The notes under the pieces are model-generated. The model did not search any database. It had not been told where the DNA came from and saw only the letters and a list, made by a program, of their open reading frames with translations. From Numenius arquata (taxonomy: Eukaryota; Chordata; Aves; Charadriiformes; Scolopacidae), in NCBI RefSeq assembly GCF_964106895.1, contig NW_027415319.1, positions 124,001 to 188,000 of the forward strand: DNA of 64,000 nucleotides, in the 5' to 3' direction. Each line of letters opens with the position of its first letter. Position 1 is the stretch's first letter. A program made the position numbers and the translations under genes. This document shows positions 8,196 through 20,380 of the stretch, piece by piece.

Positions 8196-9059
8196 AGTGT
8201 TGATTCCCAGGAGGATAGGGAAGCTCTACAGAGAGACTTAGGTAGATTGGATCGTTGGGCCAACATCAGTGGTATGAGTTTCAACAAGGGCGAGCGCCAG
8301 GTTCTGCGCGTGGGCCACAATAACCCCGAGCAGCGCTACAGGCTTGGGGAAACGTGGCTGGAAAACCACCTGGAAGAAAGAGACCTGGGGGTTCTAATGG
8401 ACAAGCGGCTGAACGTGAGCCGGCAGTGTGCCCAGGTGGCCACGAAAGCCAACGGCATCCTGGCTTGTATTAGAAACAGCGTGAGCAGCAGAAGTAGGGA
8501 GGCGATTGTGCCCCTGTACTCGGCACTGGTGAGGCCACACCTGGAGTATTGCGTCCGGTTTTGGGCACCTCAATCCAAGAGAGATGTCGAGGTGCTGGAG
8601 CGAGTGCAGAGGAGGGCAACGAAGCTGGTGAAGGGCCTGGAAAACAAATCCTATGAAGAGCGGTTGAAGGAGCTGGGACTGTTTAGTATGAGGAAGAGGG
8701 GGCTGAGGGGAGACCTCGTCACTCTCTAAACCTACTTGAAAGGACACTGTAGAGAGGTCGGTGCTGGTCTCCTGGCACGGGTAGGTAATGACAGAACGAG
8801 AGGGAACGGCTTCAAGCTCCAACAGGGTAGGTTTAGACTGGACATTAGGAAAGAATGTTTCACAGAGGGAGTGGTCGGGCATTGGAACAGGCTACCCAGG
8901 GAGGTGGTCGAGTCACCATCCCTGGATGTGTTTAAGAACCGTCGAGATGTGGTGTTGGGGGATATGGTGTAGGGGAGAACTTTGTAGAGTAGGGTAGATG
9001 GTTGGACTCGATGATCCCAAGGGTCTCTTGCAACCTAGACGATTCTATGATTCTATGAA
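8196..9059 (+). mobile_element. CR1 LINE fragment, plus strand, unit 1
   Basis: A 5'-truncated CR1 that retains the end of ORF2 and the 3' tail GATTCTATGATTCTATG. It reads REALQRDLGRLDRW, RDLGVLMDKRLNVSRQCAQ, IVPLYSALVRPHLEY and VQRRATKLVKGLE, then a TAA at 8727-8729. The same frame continues with YLKGHCREVG, DRTRGNGFKLQQGRFRLDI and HWNRLPREVVESPSLDVFK, so one stop interrupts an otherwise intact C-terminal region. The catalytic part of the reverse transcriptase is absent. It lies opposite in orientation to the other CR1 of the unit. Confidence 0.95.
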
Positions 9060-9496
9060 AAGCAGCCCCTTCCCCCGTTTCCCCTCCCGCCCTGGGGAGC
9101 TGGATCGGTGCAGCGGGACAGGAGGAAAAAAACGCAGCCCCGTTTTCCTGCAGGGACGCAAAGCTCCCCGATGTCTCTGTGGTGGATAAGGCGGCACCCC
9201 CGCCTGCCTTCCTGGACGCCGGCGGACTGGCTGCTGTCGCCCCCACGGCCCCCGGGGCCACGCGCAGAGCGCCGCGGCGTCCCTGGGGCTGGTTGCGGGG
9301 CGAACACCGGAGGTTTTTGGCGCCGAGGCGACGGCTGCGGCTGCCCGGACTGCGAGCGGGGACAGGGCAGAGAGCGGGAAGGCCTGCCCGCCGGTAAGTG
9401 GTCACGGTCCCTGGGTGGAGGGAAGCGGGCTGAGAGCGGTCACCGCTCATGGCCCCGGTGAGGTCTCAGAGGGGGGACAAGGAAGGGGGCGTGGGC
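9060..9496. other. GC-rich unit tail before the palindrome
   Basis: CpG-rich DNA between the plus-strand CR1 and the next promoter arm, with a plus-strand donor-like CGCCG|GTAAGT (GT at 9396). If the left arm of the palindrome fires on the minus strand, this would be its transcribed leader and the CR1 would be read antisense. The open frames on both strands look like chance frames in GC-rich DNA. Copies end at 20380, 30137, 38769, 48569 and 57201. The copies ending units 3-6 have five G in CAGAGGGGG; those ending units 1 and 2 have six. Confidence 0.5.
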
Positions 9497-9832
9497 GCTG
9501 CCCGGTGCTTTCCGCCCGCTGCGGACCGGTCCGCAGCGATTTCTGGGCTGGCCGCCGTTTTCCCCCGGCCCCCTCCGGTTCCGGAGCGGCTCGGCCCGCC
9601 CATACCGCGCGCCCATTGGTCGCGGTGCCGTAAGCGGCGTCCGTCCTCTAGGAGCCCCCGTCCCATTGGTCGATCGCGCCGTCAATCTCCAGCGCCTCCC
9701 AGTCCGGCCAATCGGAGCGCGGCAGGCGATCCGACCAATCGGAGCGGGGCGGTCGCGTTGTGATTGGCTCGTCCTCCTGTCAATCCGCCCGGGGGGCGGT
9801 TGCCATGGTGAGGAAGCCCCGCCCGGTCGCGC

Positions 9833-10958
9833 ATGCGCAGTAGTAAGGACGGCGCCGCCCTCACTACTGCGCATGCGCCACCGGGCGGGGCGTCCTCACC
9901 ATGGCAACCGCCATTGACGTCCCACTCCGGCCAATCGGAGCGCGGCAGGCGATCCGACCAATCGGAGCGCGGCGGTCGCGTTGTGATTGGCTCGTCCTCC
10001 TGTCAATCCGCCCGGGGGCGGTTGCCATGGTGAGGAAGCCCCGCCTGGTCGCGCATGCGCAGTAGTAAGGGCGGCGCCGTGCTCGCTACTGCCGCCTTGT
10101 GGACAAAAATCGGTACTGCAGGTGGGGGGGCGCGCATGCGCAGTGGAAAGAGTGGCGCCGCCCTCGCTGCTGCCGCCGCTTGTGGACAAAAAGCGGTACT
10201 GCAGGTACGGGGGTAGGGGGGTCCGGCCGCATGCGCAGTGGACGGGGGGGGGGGGGCGCTGCGCTCGCCGCTGCCGCCCGTGCCAGCAGAAACCGGCGCT
10301 GCAGCTCGGCGGATGCGGGGGGGGAAGGCGGAGCCCTGGGAGGTTCCATTTTCCCCAAATTGGGGAAAATTATTCAATTTGGGGTTTTTTTCGGTGCTTT
10401 TCCGCAACGGAAAAGACTTCAGGGTTTTGTTAGGGTTTTTCTTGCCCTTCCCCGCCGCCGGGGACGGCGCCCATGCGGGGGCTGACGCTGCAGAACCGTA
10501 AATTGAACCCCCAAATTGAACCCCGAACATGAATAACATTTTCCCTAATTTGGGGAAAAGGGAACCTTCCCCGGTCCCGCCTCCCCCCGCTCCCCGAGCC
10601 GCACCGCCGGTTTCTGCTGGCACGGGCGGCAGCGGCGGCGAGCGCAGCGCCCCCCTTTCTACTGGGCATGCGCGTCCCCCCCCCCCCCCCCCCGCCCTGT
10701 ACCTGCGTACCTGCAGTACCGCTTTTTGTCCACGAGGGGGCAGTAGCGAGCACGGCGCCGCCCTCACTACTGCGCATGCGCCACCGGGCGGGGCGTCCTC
10801 ACCATGGCAACCGCCATTGACGTCCCACTCCGGCCAATCGGAGCGCGGCAGGCGATCCGACCAATCGGAGCGCGGCGGTCGCGTTGTGATTGGCTCGTCC
10901 TCCTGTCAATCCGCCCGGGGGGCGGTTGCCATGGTGAGGAAGCCCCGCCCGGTCGCGC
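9833..10958. repeat. Foldback module M, unit 2 first copy (1126 bp)
   Basis: Tandem partner of the next copy. Its poly-C tract is 18 C. The palindrome at its right end carries a private T (GGCGCTGCC near 10979-10987) in place of GGCGCCGCC. Confidence 0.85.
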
Positions 10959-12083
10959 ATGCGCAGTAGTAAGGACGGCGCTGCCCTCACTACTGCGCAT
11001 GCGCCACCGGGCGGGGCGTCCTCACCATGGCAACCGCCATTGACGTCCCACTCCGGCCAATCGGAGCGCGGCAGGCGATCCGACCAATCGGAGCGCGGCG
11101 GTCGCGTTGTGATTGGCTCGTCCTCCTGTCAATCCGCCCGGGGGCGGTTGCCATGGTGAGGAAGCCCCGCCTGGTCGCGCATGCGCAGTAGTAAGGGCGG
11201 CGCCGTGCTCGCTACTGCCGCCTTGTGGACAAAAATCGGTACTGCAGGTGGGGGGGCGCGCATGCGCAGTGGAAAGAGTGGCGCCGCCCTCGCTGCTGCC
11301 GCCGCTTGTGGACAAAAAGCGGTACTGCAGGTACGGGGGTAGGGGGGTCCGGCCGCATGCGCAGTGGACGGGGGGGGGGGGGCGCTGCGCTCGCCGCTGC
11401 CGCCCGTGCCAGCAGAAACCGGCGCTGCAGCTCGGCGGATGCGGGGGGGGAAGGCGGAGCCCTGGGAGGTTCCATTTTCCCCAAATTGGGGAAAATTATT
11501 CAATTTGGGGTTTTTTTCGGTGCTTTTCCGCAACGGAAAAGACTTCAGGGTTTTGTTAGGGTTTTTCTTGCCCTTCCCCGCCGCCGGGGACGGCGCCCAT
11601 GCGGGGGCTGACGCTGCAGAACCGTAAATTGAACCCCCAAATTGAACCCCGAACATGAATAACATTTTCCCTAATTTGGGGAAAAGGGAACCTTCCCCGG
11701 TCCCGCCTCCCCCCGCTCCCCGAGCCGCACCGCCGGTTTCTGCTGGCACGGGCGGCAGCGGCGGCGAGCGCAGCGCCCCCCTTTCTACTGGGCATGCGCG
11801 TCCCCCCCCCCCCCCCCCGCCCTGTACCTGCGTACCTGCAGTACCGCTTTTTGTCCACGAGGGGGCAGTAGCGAGCACGGCGCCGCCCTCACTACTGCGC
11901 ATGCGCCACCGGGCGGGGCGTCCTCACCATGGCAACCGCCATTGACGTCCCACTCCGGCCAATCGGAGCGCGGCAGGCGATCCGACCAATCGGAGCGCGG
12001 CGGTCGCGTTGTGATTGGCTCGTCCTCCTGTCAATCCGCCCGGGGGGCGGTTGCCATGGTGAGGAAGCCCCGCCCGGTCGCGC
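10959..12083. repeat. Foldback module M, unit 2 second copy (1125 bp)
   Basis: A direct repeat of 9833-10958 at an offset of 1126. It has the shortest poly-C tract (17 C), and that tract explains the 1-bp length difference. The duplication shows the module can change copy number on its own within a unit. Confidence 0.85.
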
Positions 12084-13559
12084 ATGCGCAGTAGTAAGGA
12101 CGGCGCCGTCCTCGCTACTGCGCATGCGCCACCGGGCGGGGCGTCCTCACCATGGCAACCGCCCCCTGGCGGATTGACAGGAGGACGAGCCAATCACAGC
12201 GCGACCGCCGCGCTCCGATTGGTCGGATCGCCTGCCGCGCTCCGATTGGCCGGGGTGGGAGGCGCTGAAGATTGACGGCGCGACCGACCAATGGGACGGG
12301 CTCCCCGAGGACGGAAGCCGCTTCCGGCGCCGTGACCAATGGGCGCGCCGCATGGGCGGGCCGAGCCGCTCCGGAAGCGGAGGGGGCCGGGGGAAAATGG
12401 CGGCGCGCGCAGAAGCGGCTGCGGCGCGGCGCGGCGCGGCGCGGACCGCACCGCACCGGACCGGCGCGGGCGGAAAGCACCGGGCAGCCGGACAGCGTCG
12501 CGGTGCCGCTGGACAGCGTCGCGGTGCCGCTGGACAGCGTCGCGAGGCAGCTGGACAGCGTCGAGGCCAGCGGGGGGGCGCGGGGAAGGCGGCCGGGGTC
12601 CCGAGGCGGCTCCGAGGGGAGACGGCGTTGCGGGGGGGCGGGCTGAGGCGTCTGGGGAGGTGCTCGCGGCTCCTGGGGCTGGCAAACGGGCTCGCGTGGC
12701 TGGTGTTGGGGCTTCAGCCGGAGAGGGAGTCGTGTGGCTTTGGGCTGAGGGGCGGGGGTGGAGTCCGGCGTTTTGGGGACTTGAGCAGAGGCTCAGCGGC
12801 TGGGTTTTGGGGCTCGGAAGGGGGCAGTAAGTGATGCGGTTTGGGGGCGGAGAGCAGAAGCCGTTTTGGCTGGTTCTGCACGGGGGGTGGGCAGGAGGGC
12901 GTTGGGGGCTGCGGGGGAAAGCAGGGGCTGGGCGGGCTGCGGGGTGCTCAAACAGCAGGTGAGGTTTTCAAATCTGCAACTTGTAACTGTTGCAGCTTTG
13001 TTCTGGCTTCCTCCATTTTTGCAAAAGCTTCTGTTGCTAGACAGAGCATTCCTCTGTGTATCAGCTACTTGAGCTAGTTTATTTCAATGCGTCTGATCAG
13101 GTTTGTCTGTTCAGCAAAGTGGCATTTAAAGGTGACGTTTCACCGGATGCCAGCGGCTGTGCCTTATTTCCAGTATAAAGATGTATTCCCCAAATATCAG
13201 AGTGGGATATAACAACTGCAGCTGGTCAAAAGTAACACTGAAATGCAAAATTTAGAATTTCTTTTTTCCCATTGGCTCCTCCTCAGTATGAACACAAAGT
13301 TAATTTCTATTCTTAATTCCTATTTATGCTACATATATGAAGGATGAACGCGAGGAAAGGAGACCATAAAATACTGGCCTATTGCTATTTGTATGCTGCG
13401 CTTTGAACAGAAGAGACAAAACTGTCCTTTTTGTGAAATAATACTGGCTGTATCAGTGCCGTCCTCGTGTTTTTCTTCAAAAATGTGAGATTTGTTGCCC
13501 CGAATGGTGAGAGTAGTTTTTGTTAATGGAAGTCGCAAGAGGTTCTGCCACCTTAAAAA

Positions 13560-14216
13560 CCATAGAATCATAGAATGGTTAGAGTTGGAAGGGACCTTCA
13601 AGATCATCGTGTTGCAGCCCCCCTGCCTTGGGCAGGGACGCCTCCACTAGAGCGGGTTGCTCAAAGCCCCGTCCAGCCTGGCCTTAAACACTTCCAGGGA
13701 TGGGGCATCCACAGCTTCCCCGGGCAACCTGTTCCAGTGCCTCACCACCCTCACGGTAAAGAATTTCCTCCTAACATCTAGTCTGAATCTCCCCTCTTCC
13801 GATTTAAAACCGTTACCCCTTGTCCTGTCGCTACCTTTCCCGACAGAGAGTCCCTCTCCGGCTCTCCCGTAGGCTCCCTTCAGATATTGGAAGGCTGCTC
13901 TGAGGTCTCCCCGGAGCCTTCTCTTCTCCAGGCTGAACAACCCCAGCTCTCTCAGTCTCTCTTCACAGGGGAGGTGCTCCGTCCCTCCGATGGTTTTCGT
14001 GGCCCTCCGCTGGGCCCCTTCCAACAGGTCCACGTCCTTCCCGTGTCGAGGACTCCAAAGCTGGACACCGTACGCCAGGTGGGGTCTCGCGCGCGCAGAG
14101 TAGAGGGGGGTAGAATCGCCTCCCGTGACCCGCTGGCCACGCTTCTCTTGATGCAGCCCAGGGTGGGGTTGGCTTTCTGGGCTGCCAGCGCGCGTTGCCG
14201 GCTCGTACTGACATGT
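13560..14216 (-). mobile_element. CR1 LINE fragment, minus strand, unit 2
   Basis: Same insertion as in unit 1 at offset 10884, with the same truncation point and frame break, so it predates the amplification. Confidence 0.95.
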
Positions 14217-14336
14217 AATAATGCTACTGACGTACCGTTAGCAGCCTCGTGTTAAAAGAAGCGAGAAGCTGTAATATCCTTAATTTAGACAGTTTTTACG
14301 TGAAATGGTGCATCCTCACTGTTTCGTCACTTTCAG

Positions 14337-14456
14337 GAGCGAGCAATTGACCGAGAGCAGGAGAGAGACCTTTTCCAGCAAGAGATAGGGAAGCCGGAAC
14401 AACAGCTTAAGGTTCCACAAAGGATTCGGCCTGTCAGCGAGCATCAAACCGGAGAG
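14337..14456 (+). pseudogene. AKAP9: AKAP9-like exon A, unit 2
   Basis: Same splice sites and same 40-residue open segment as unit 1. No stop has arisen in this copy. Confidence 0.72.
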
Positions 14457-16339
14457 GTAACGCGCGCTATTGCTTGTACTCAAGGGATCTAAATGGTACG
14501 CTGACAGCCGTTCGGATACCCTAGGGAAGCTGTTTTATGGTGTCCCTAACCTGCATCCGTTCGCAAGGCAGGAAAGGAAATCCCCCGAGATGAAAGGCTA
14601 CGGTGTCGGGGGAACGTGGGGAAAGTGTGTTCTGGGTGTTTTTTGAGTCGGTCGGTTGGATGTTTTTAGTAGCAGACACACAGAAGCCTCGTAACTTTCA
14701 AAAAGACTCCCTCGCGTAACTTAATTTAGAAAATGGGGTTTTCAAAAGCCCGTGGAAACATTCAGGACTCCTGTAGCGATTCCCCCTGCTCTTGCGTCCT
14801 TTTGTGACATCCTGTTGGTAGCACGGGTACGGGCACCGCAGGAACGCAGTGACCAAGGGGTCACAGCCGAGACGTAGCGGCGCTCTCTGCGTGCGCCTCC
14901 CCGGGAGACGTCTGTCTCCCCTGAAACAATCTGGTGACCGCAGAAGGGCAGCTCGAGGAAGTCACAGCAACCTCTTAGGCCCAGCAAAAGCCAGAAAAGC
15001 GACAGCGGTGCAAACGCTGTGTGTTGTGAAGCTTTTTGCCTGTCTTGTTTGGTGACCTTTGGGTCAATTGAACTGCATTTTATTTTTTGGTGGGTTTTCT
15101 CCTGTCTTGCTTTTAGAGCAAGGCTGATATTTTTGCGTGATTCTCTCGCCCGATTTTCAGTCTTCAGCTTCTTCTCAGGTGGCACTGCGATTTTCAAAGA
15201 AAAGCTCTTCCTTTCGGTTCAGTTCAGTTGCTGTCGTTCGGTTCTTAAATGGTAGCAACGTTTAGTATTCTATATTAGATAGTTTATGACCACAGACAGT
15301 AATGGGACATACATGGATAGACGTGAAATGTAAGTTGTCAAAATATTTATTGCCCTACAATTCTCGGAGGTAGGGGTGTGTTTCCTGGGGTTTCAAAATC
15401 TATTTCACTAAAAAGGTTTGTAACAAATCCTGCAAAGTGTTCAGCCCGTACCGGGCGACCTGGCTGTCGTCAGCCTGTGCGTACAAGGAGTGGTGGGCCA
15501 TTAGCCGAATGTGTGTTAACCGACACGCGTGGAGCAATTCCGCATCCGTCTGCTTCTGTGGCAAAGCGGGTGCCCGCTCCTGTCCTACGGACACGTTCCA
15601 CAGAGGGGGGAGGCACAATTAGTTTTCCTGAATCCGGGATGTTCGTTTTGAGTTCGTTTTGTGATGCGTCTCCTCATAATTTGAGGCATGGGCAGCGTGT
15701 GAATTCCTAGTTAAAATTCTCACAGTTAAAAAGGCAAAACTTCTCCCGAGAAAGAAAATTTCAAATTTGATTGCATAATGAAACGAGGCCTGTTTTTCTG
15801 CACAGAAACGATTTGTGGGAATCGTCCTGAATTACAAGCGTGTATACCCAGATGTGTACACTCCAAGTTGGCAGATAGGCTGCAGCAGCAATGTAAAGCA
15901 TGCTTTAAGGTGAAAGATGGCTGTAACTGTGATGAAAACTTTAAGGTTCGTACTAGATGCTTTTAAAGTAGGATTTTTAACAGGCAGGCGCAGCGGCAAT
16001 TTTAGAGCCGAGTGGTGCCGAATATTACCCATTTACAGACAGAATTCTCGGTACTGTCTTAGATTTACATCGAATTTCTATCAAATGAGCCACCTAGCCT
16101 TCCTATATAGTATATTTTGGTGCCCCGATATTACTTGGCGTATTTCATAAGTATACCTTTTATGGCCGTTTCTCGTGCTTTTCCGAGAGAGCTGCTTTAC
16201 TTTTTCATAGTTGCACGGTTTTTGAATGCCTCTTCTGCCTTTCAGATCTTCTCTTTCTCCTACGCCTTAAATACTCGTACAAGAACGTGCAGAAAATGTT
16301 ATGTGCAGCTGTAACGTGCTTTGGGGTTTTTTTTGGTAG

Positions 16340-16459
16340 GATGAAATGGAAATACTGGGACTGGCGATCCAGAAGTCTGAAGAAGCCACCGTAAAGGACC
16401 GTCCCAGTGACTACCGTCGAGTTAGGATTATTAAAAGCACCAAAGCGACACGCTCGTAG
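16340..16459 (+). pseudogene. AKAP9: AKAP9-like exon B, unit 2
   Basis: Same acceptor, open segment and TAG stop as unit 1. Confidence 0.58.
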
Positions 16460-19078
16460 AGATGGGGACTACCTCTGGACACGTGTTAATCCCGGTCAGG
16501 TGTCCTCGGGATACAGATGGTCTGCGCTTCCTGCTCTGACAAGACAGAAGCGATGAGCTTCAGGATGAGCTCCTGAAGACAAGAAAGAGGCCAGGTGCCG
16601 GGGTTCTTGTCTCTTTGTTTGTTTGTTTGTTTGTTTGTTTTGGGCGGGGGGTGGCGGGCGGGCGGGCGGGCGTGTGGCTTCCAAAACAGGGTGCGCGGTT
16701 GACTGCAGGTGGCAGCCTGCAGAGCTCTTTTGCTGCCTGACCTCGCCTTTTCTTTGTCACTCCTCTTTCATGGCATCTGCGCTGAAAGCCGGGGCGGTCA
16801 ACGAAGAGACGTGGACAAAACGGGACGAACCGGCGCCGCTTCTGCCTGTTTTCCAGGCTTTGCCACGAACCAAGGAGCATCATCAGCCTCGTCACTGGTG
16901 GCGGCGAGTCCTGAGGTGGCTTAGGTGAGTCGAGCCTTCCAGGAACGTCCGTTGTCCGTAGCCTACGGCGTGTCATTTGGACGTCAGTCGGAAGGAGGTT
17001 TCCCTTTCTGAAAGGGCACCGGTTTCTCGTGCCAAGCGGTTGCCTCTCCTGAAGTTCCCACGAGAGGGGATCCTCGGAGACGATGCGCTGGGCAGCAGAA
17101 GTCATCAGCGAGGAGACGTCGCGCGCTCTATTAAATAGGGACAAAAAGAAAGACGATGTCCTTCCAAAGGCCCGAGCGCGGCACCTCTTCCGACGGCCGA
17201 TGGCATGGCCGGCCTTTGGGCTCTGGGTCCCCCGTAACAGCGGGGACACGGCCAAACCCTGTTCCTCTGCGTGTTCGGCACAGCCAAAAGCCTTGGCCGG
17301 TCCGCCGGTCGTTTTCGGTAGCCTGGTGGATCGCGGCACCGGGGATTGGATTTCCCCCCGCCAAAAGTACAGCCGTTTGGGGAATCTCTTACCTTCCTGG
17401 TTTTTTCTATCGTAAAGGAGACTTTAAAAAAAGGGTTAAAGTCGTATAACGTGCAAACTGACTTGCAGGCTTTAAACGGCAACCGTCCACCGGCTGTAGC
17501 CTACAGCGTCTTAGGCGTCCCTAAGCGGCGAGGTATTTGTTCCAAATCTTTGAAAAGAGAGGCGACTGAAGGTAACGGGTTGGGTTTTTGGTTGGGTTTT
17601 TTTTCTAGTTTTTTTGTTTTTTGTTTTTCCCCCCCCTTTTCTTTAGGCGGAGCGCTCTGAAGAACCTGATTTCTGCCTGGCTTTCAGCGTCGCGTTTCCC
17701 CGGCAGTGCGGTAGCATCTCTCTCGGGCAGTGCCGCCGGCCAGATGTCCCTCCTCCTTGGGTAGGAGAGAAAGCAGCCCCCGGTCAAATGACAACTGCGC
17801 GTTCTGGAGACGGAGAGCGCAACGGTGGGGGTTCGGAGCTGTGCCAGTTGAATTAGCGCCGAAGAAAAAACCCGAGGCTTTTCTAGCGTGAGTATTTTTC
17901 TTGGCCGTATCTAAACGCGCGCAGAGCTTTCCAGCGGCAGGGAAAGGGAAGGGAGGAGGCGCTTCCCCCCAGCGGGCGGAGGGTTTGTTACGCTGTTAGG
18001 CTGAGAAGGTGTTGCAAGTGGCACGGGTCAGTCTGAATAGGGACCTGAAGCGTCGGGATGGCTCCGGCTTTGGCAGGCCGTGCCGTCTTTGGAGCGGAGC
18101 TGTTTCCCCGCAATCCTCCTGTAGCTCAGCTCCTGTCCTGTCCCTCGGCCGGAGGGAATTCCTCTACTCTCTTCGGTGCTCTTTCGTTTGATGATGCTGA
18201 TCTCCGGTTGGGGTTTGCTGTTTGTTTTGCAGGTGCCTCGTTGTCCGCGTCTCGTGCTGCTCGACAGATGCCCCGGCCCGGGTTTGCAGCCGGTGGTGGA
18301 GCCGCCTGAGGGGAAGGGGCCAGCCCTGGGTCTGGTCGTTCGGTGCATTTTTTGGGGCGAATTAAAAAAAACGGTGCGTGTGTGGGGGGGGGGGTGGTGT
18401 GATGATGTCATTTGGGGCAGCCGGATGTCAGCGGGGGAGCGACGGTGCGGCGGAGGAGCAGGTGAGTGGGGGTTAAGTGGGGTTCCCCCCACAAGAGGGT
18501 GGGTCACGGCCCCCAAACGCCTGAAAACTTGGTGCGGGGCAGGTGGTTGGGGTTTTGGGCGGTGGTGTTTAAAAAATGTTAAAAGCTGTATATGCGGGGG
18601 TGAGGCATTGGAGTAGAGAACAATCTCTCATTTTTCTGTGTGTTGAAAAATAATATTCCCTTACGTATATAAAAGGAGTTCAAAATACCAACCCGTATCT
18701 CTAAGGATTCTGTATTATTTAATGGGAGTTTAGACGACGGAAAGATTTTTTAAAAGATTTATTTATAAAGAGAGATTGAAGCGTCAAAGCGGATGTCTGG
18801 ACAGGTCGCTAGTCCAATTGGATGTTGTCTATCGTGCGTGTTAATCTGTAAGTCTAAACAGATGTGACTCTTAGCAGACGTTCTGTCGAAGTGTATCAAG
18901 AGCATCCGTTTTCCCTAAGTCTTACCCACGGGTCGGTCAGTGCGGAGGCGTAAACGCCTGTGCTGTAGATGGTTCCAGACTGCAAAGAGAGCCTATCGCT
19001 AGAAGGGATTTCCAAACTGGCCCTCCCCTCTGCTCTCTCTTGCCGGCGTCCAAGCGCTTTCAAAAGCGCTTTAAGCAG

Positions 19079-19943
19079 GAGTGTTGATTCCCAGGAGGAT
19101 AGGGAAGCTCTACAGAGAGACTTAGGTAGATTGGATCGTTGGGCCAACATCAGTGGTATGAGTTTCAACAAGGGCGAGCGCCAGGTTCTGCGCGTGGGCC
19201 ACAATAACCCCGAGCAGCGCTACAGGCTTGGGGAAACGTGGCTGGAAAACCACCTGGAAGAAAGAGACCTGGGGGTTCTAATGGACAAGCGGCTGAACGT
19301 GAGCCGGCAGTGTGCCCAGGTGGCCACGAAAGCCAACGGCATCCTGGCTTGTATTAGAAACAGCGTGAGCAGCAGAAGTAGGGAGGCGATTGTGCCCCTG
19401 TACTCGGCACTGGTGAGGCCACACCTGGAGTATTGCGTCCGGTTTTGGGCACCTCAATCCAAGAGAGATGTCGAGGTGCTGGAGTGAGTGCAGAGGAGGG
19501 CAACGAAGCTGGTGAAGGGCCTGGAAAACAAATCCTATGAAGAGCGGTTGAAGGAGCTGGGACTGTTTAGTATGAGGAAGAGGGGGCTGAGGGGAGACCT
19601 CGTCACTCTCTAAACCTACTTGAAAGGACACTGTAGAGAGGTCGGTGCTGGTCTCCTGGCACGGGTAGGTAATGACAGAACGAGAGGGAACGGCTTCAAG
19701 CTCCAACAGGGTAGGTTTAGACTGGACATTAGGAAAGAATGTTTCACAGAGGGAGTGGTCGGGCATTGGAACAGGCTACCCAGGGAGGTGGTCGAGTCAC
19801 CATCCCTGGATGTGTTTAAGAACCGTCGAGATGTGGTGTTGGGGGATATGGTGTAGGGGAGAACTTTGTAGAGTAGGGTAGATGGTTGGACTCGATGATC
19901 CCAAGGGTCTCTTGCAACCTAGACGATTCTATGATTCTATGAA
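19079..19943 (+). mobile_element. CR1 LINE fragment, plus strand, unit 2
   Basis: It carries the shared TAA and also a private TGA at 19485-19487, from CGA to TGA in the arginine codon of VLERVQRR. That is a typical deamination of a methylated CpG. Confidence 0.95.
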
Positions 19944-20380
19944 AAGCAGCCCCTTCCCCCGTTTCCCCTCCCGCCCTGGGGAGCTGGATCGGTGCAGCGG
20001 GACAGGAGGAAAAAAACGCAGCCCCGTTTTCCTGCAGGGACGCAAAGCTCCCCGATGTCTCTGTGGTGGATAAGGCGGCACCCCCGCCTGCCTTCCTGGA
20101 CGCCGGCGGACTGGCTGCTGTCGCCCCCACGGCCCCCGGGGCCACGCGCAGAGCGCCGCGGCGTCCCTGGGGCTGGTTGCGGGGCGAACACCGGAGGTTT
20201 TTGGCGCCGAGGCGACGGCTGCGGCTGCCCGGACTGCGAGCGGGGACAGGGCAGAGAGCGGGAAGGCCTGCCCGCCGGTAAGTGGTCACGGTCCCTGGGT
20301 GGAGGGAAGCGGGCTGAGAGCGGTCACCGCTCATGGCCCCGGTGAGGTCTCAGAGGGGGGACAAGGAAGGGGGCGTGGGC

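Larger units (their letters stand above)
1..9752 (+). repeat. Macrosatellite unit 1 (one foldback module; left edge cut by window)
   Basis: First of seven head-to-tail copies. I placed unit borders at the sequence TCGCGTTGTGATTGG, which recurs at the start of each unit (here 1, next 9753). The unit holds, in order, a palindromic promoter with one ~1.13 kb module (81-1209), a 21-bp minisatellite, a minus-strand CR1, two AKAP9-like exons, an unrecognised 2.6 kb stretch, a plus-strand CR1 and a GC-rich tail. The body from the leader to the plus-strand CR1 matches the next unit at a constant offset of 10884. Private difference: G at 3967, where the other units have A. It shares C at 7798 with unit 4. 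Confidence 0.97.
9497..12487. promoter_or_regulatory. Palindromic CpG-island promoter at junction 1/2, two modules
   Basis: Both outer arms are visible. The left arm (9497-9890) is the reverse complement of the right arm (about 12090-12487): GCTGCCCGGTGCTTTCCGCC at 9497 mirrors the right end, and the CCAAT boxes, NRF1 sites and RFX-like sites match one for one. Two tandem ~1.13 kb modules sit between the arms. The left arm has AAAACGGCGGC (read on the minus strand) where the right arm has AAAATGGCGGC, so the YY1-type core is kept only toward the plus strand. The layout suggests a bidirectional promoter with a stronger or better-defined plus-strand start. Confidence 0.72.
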
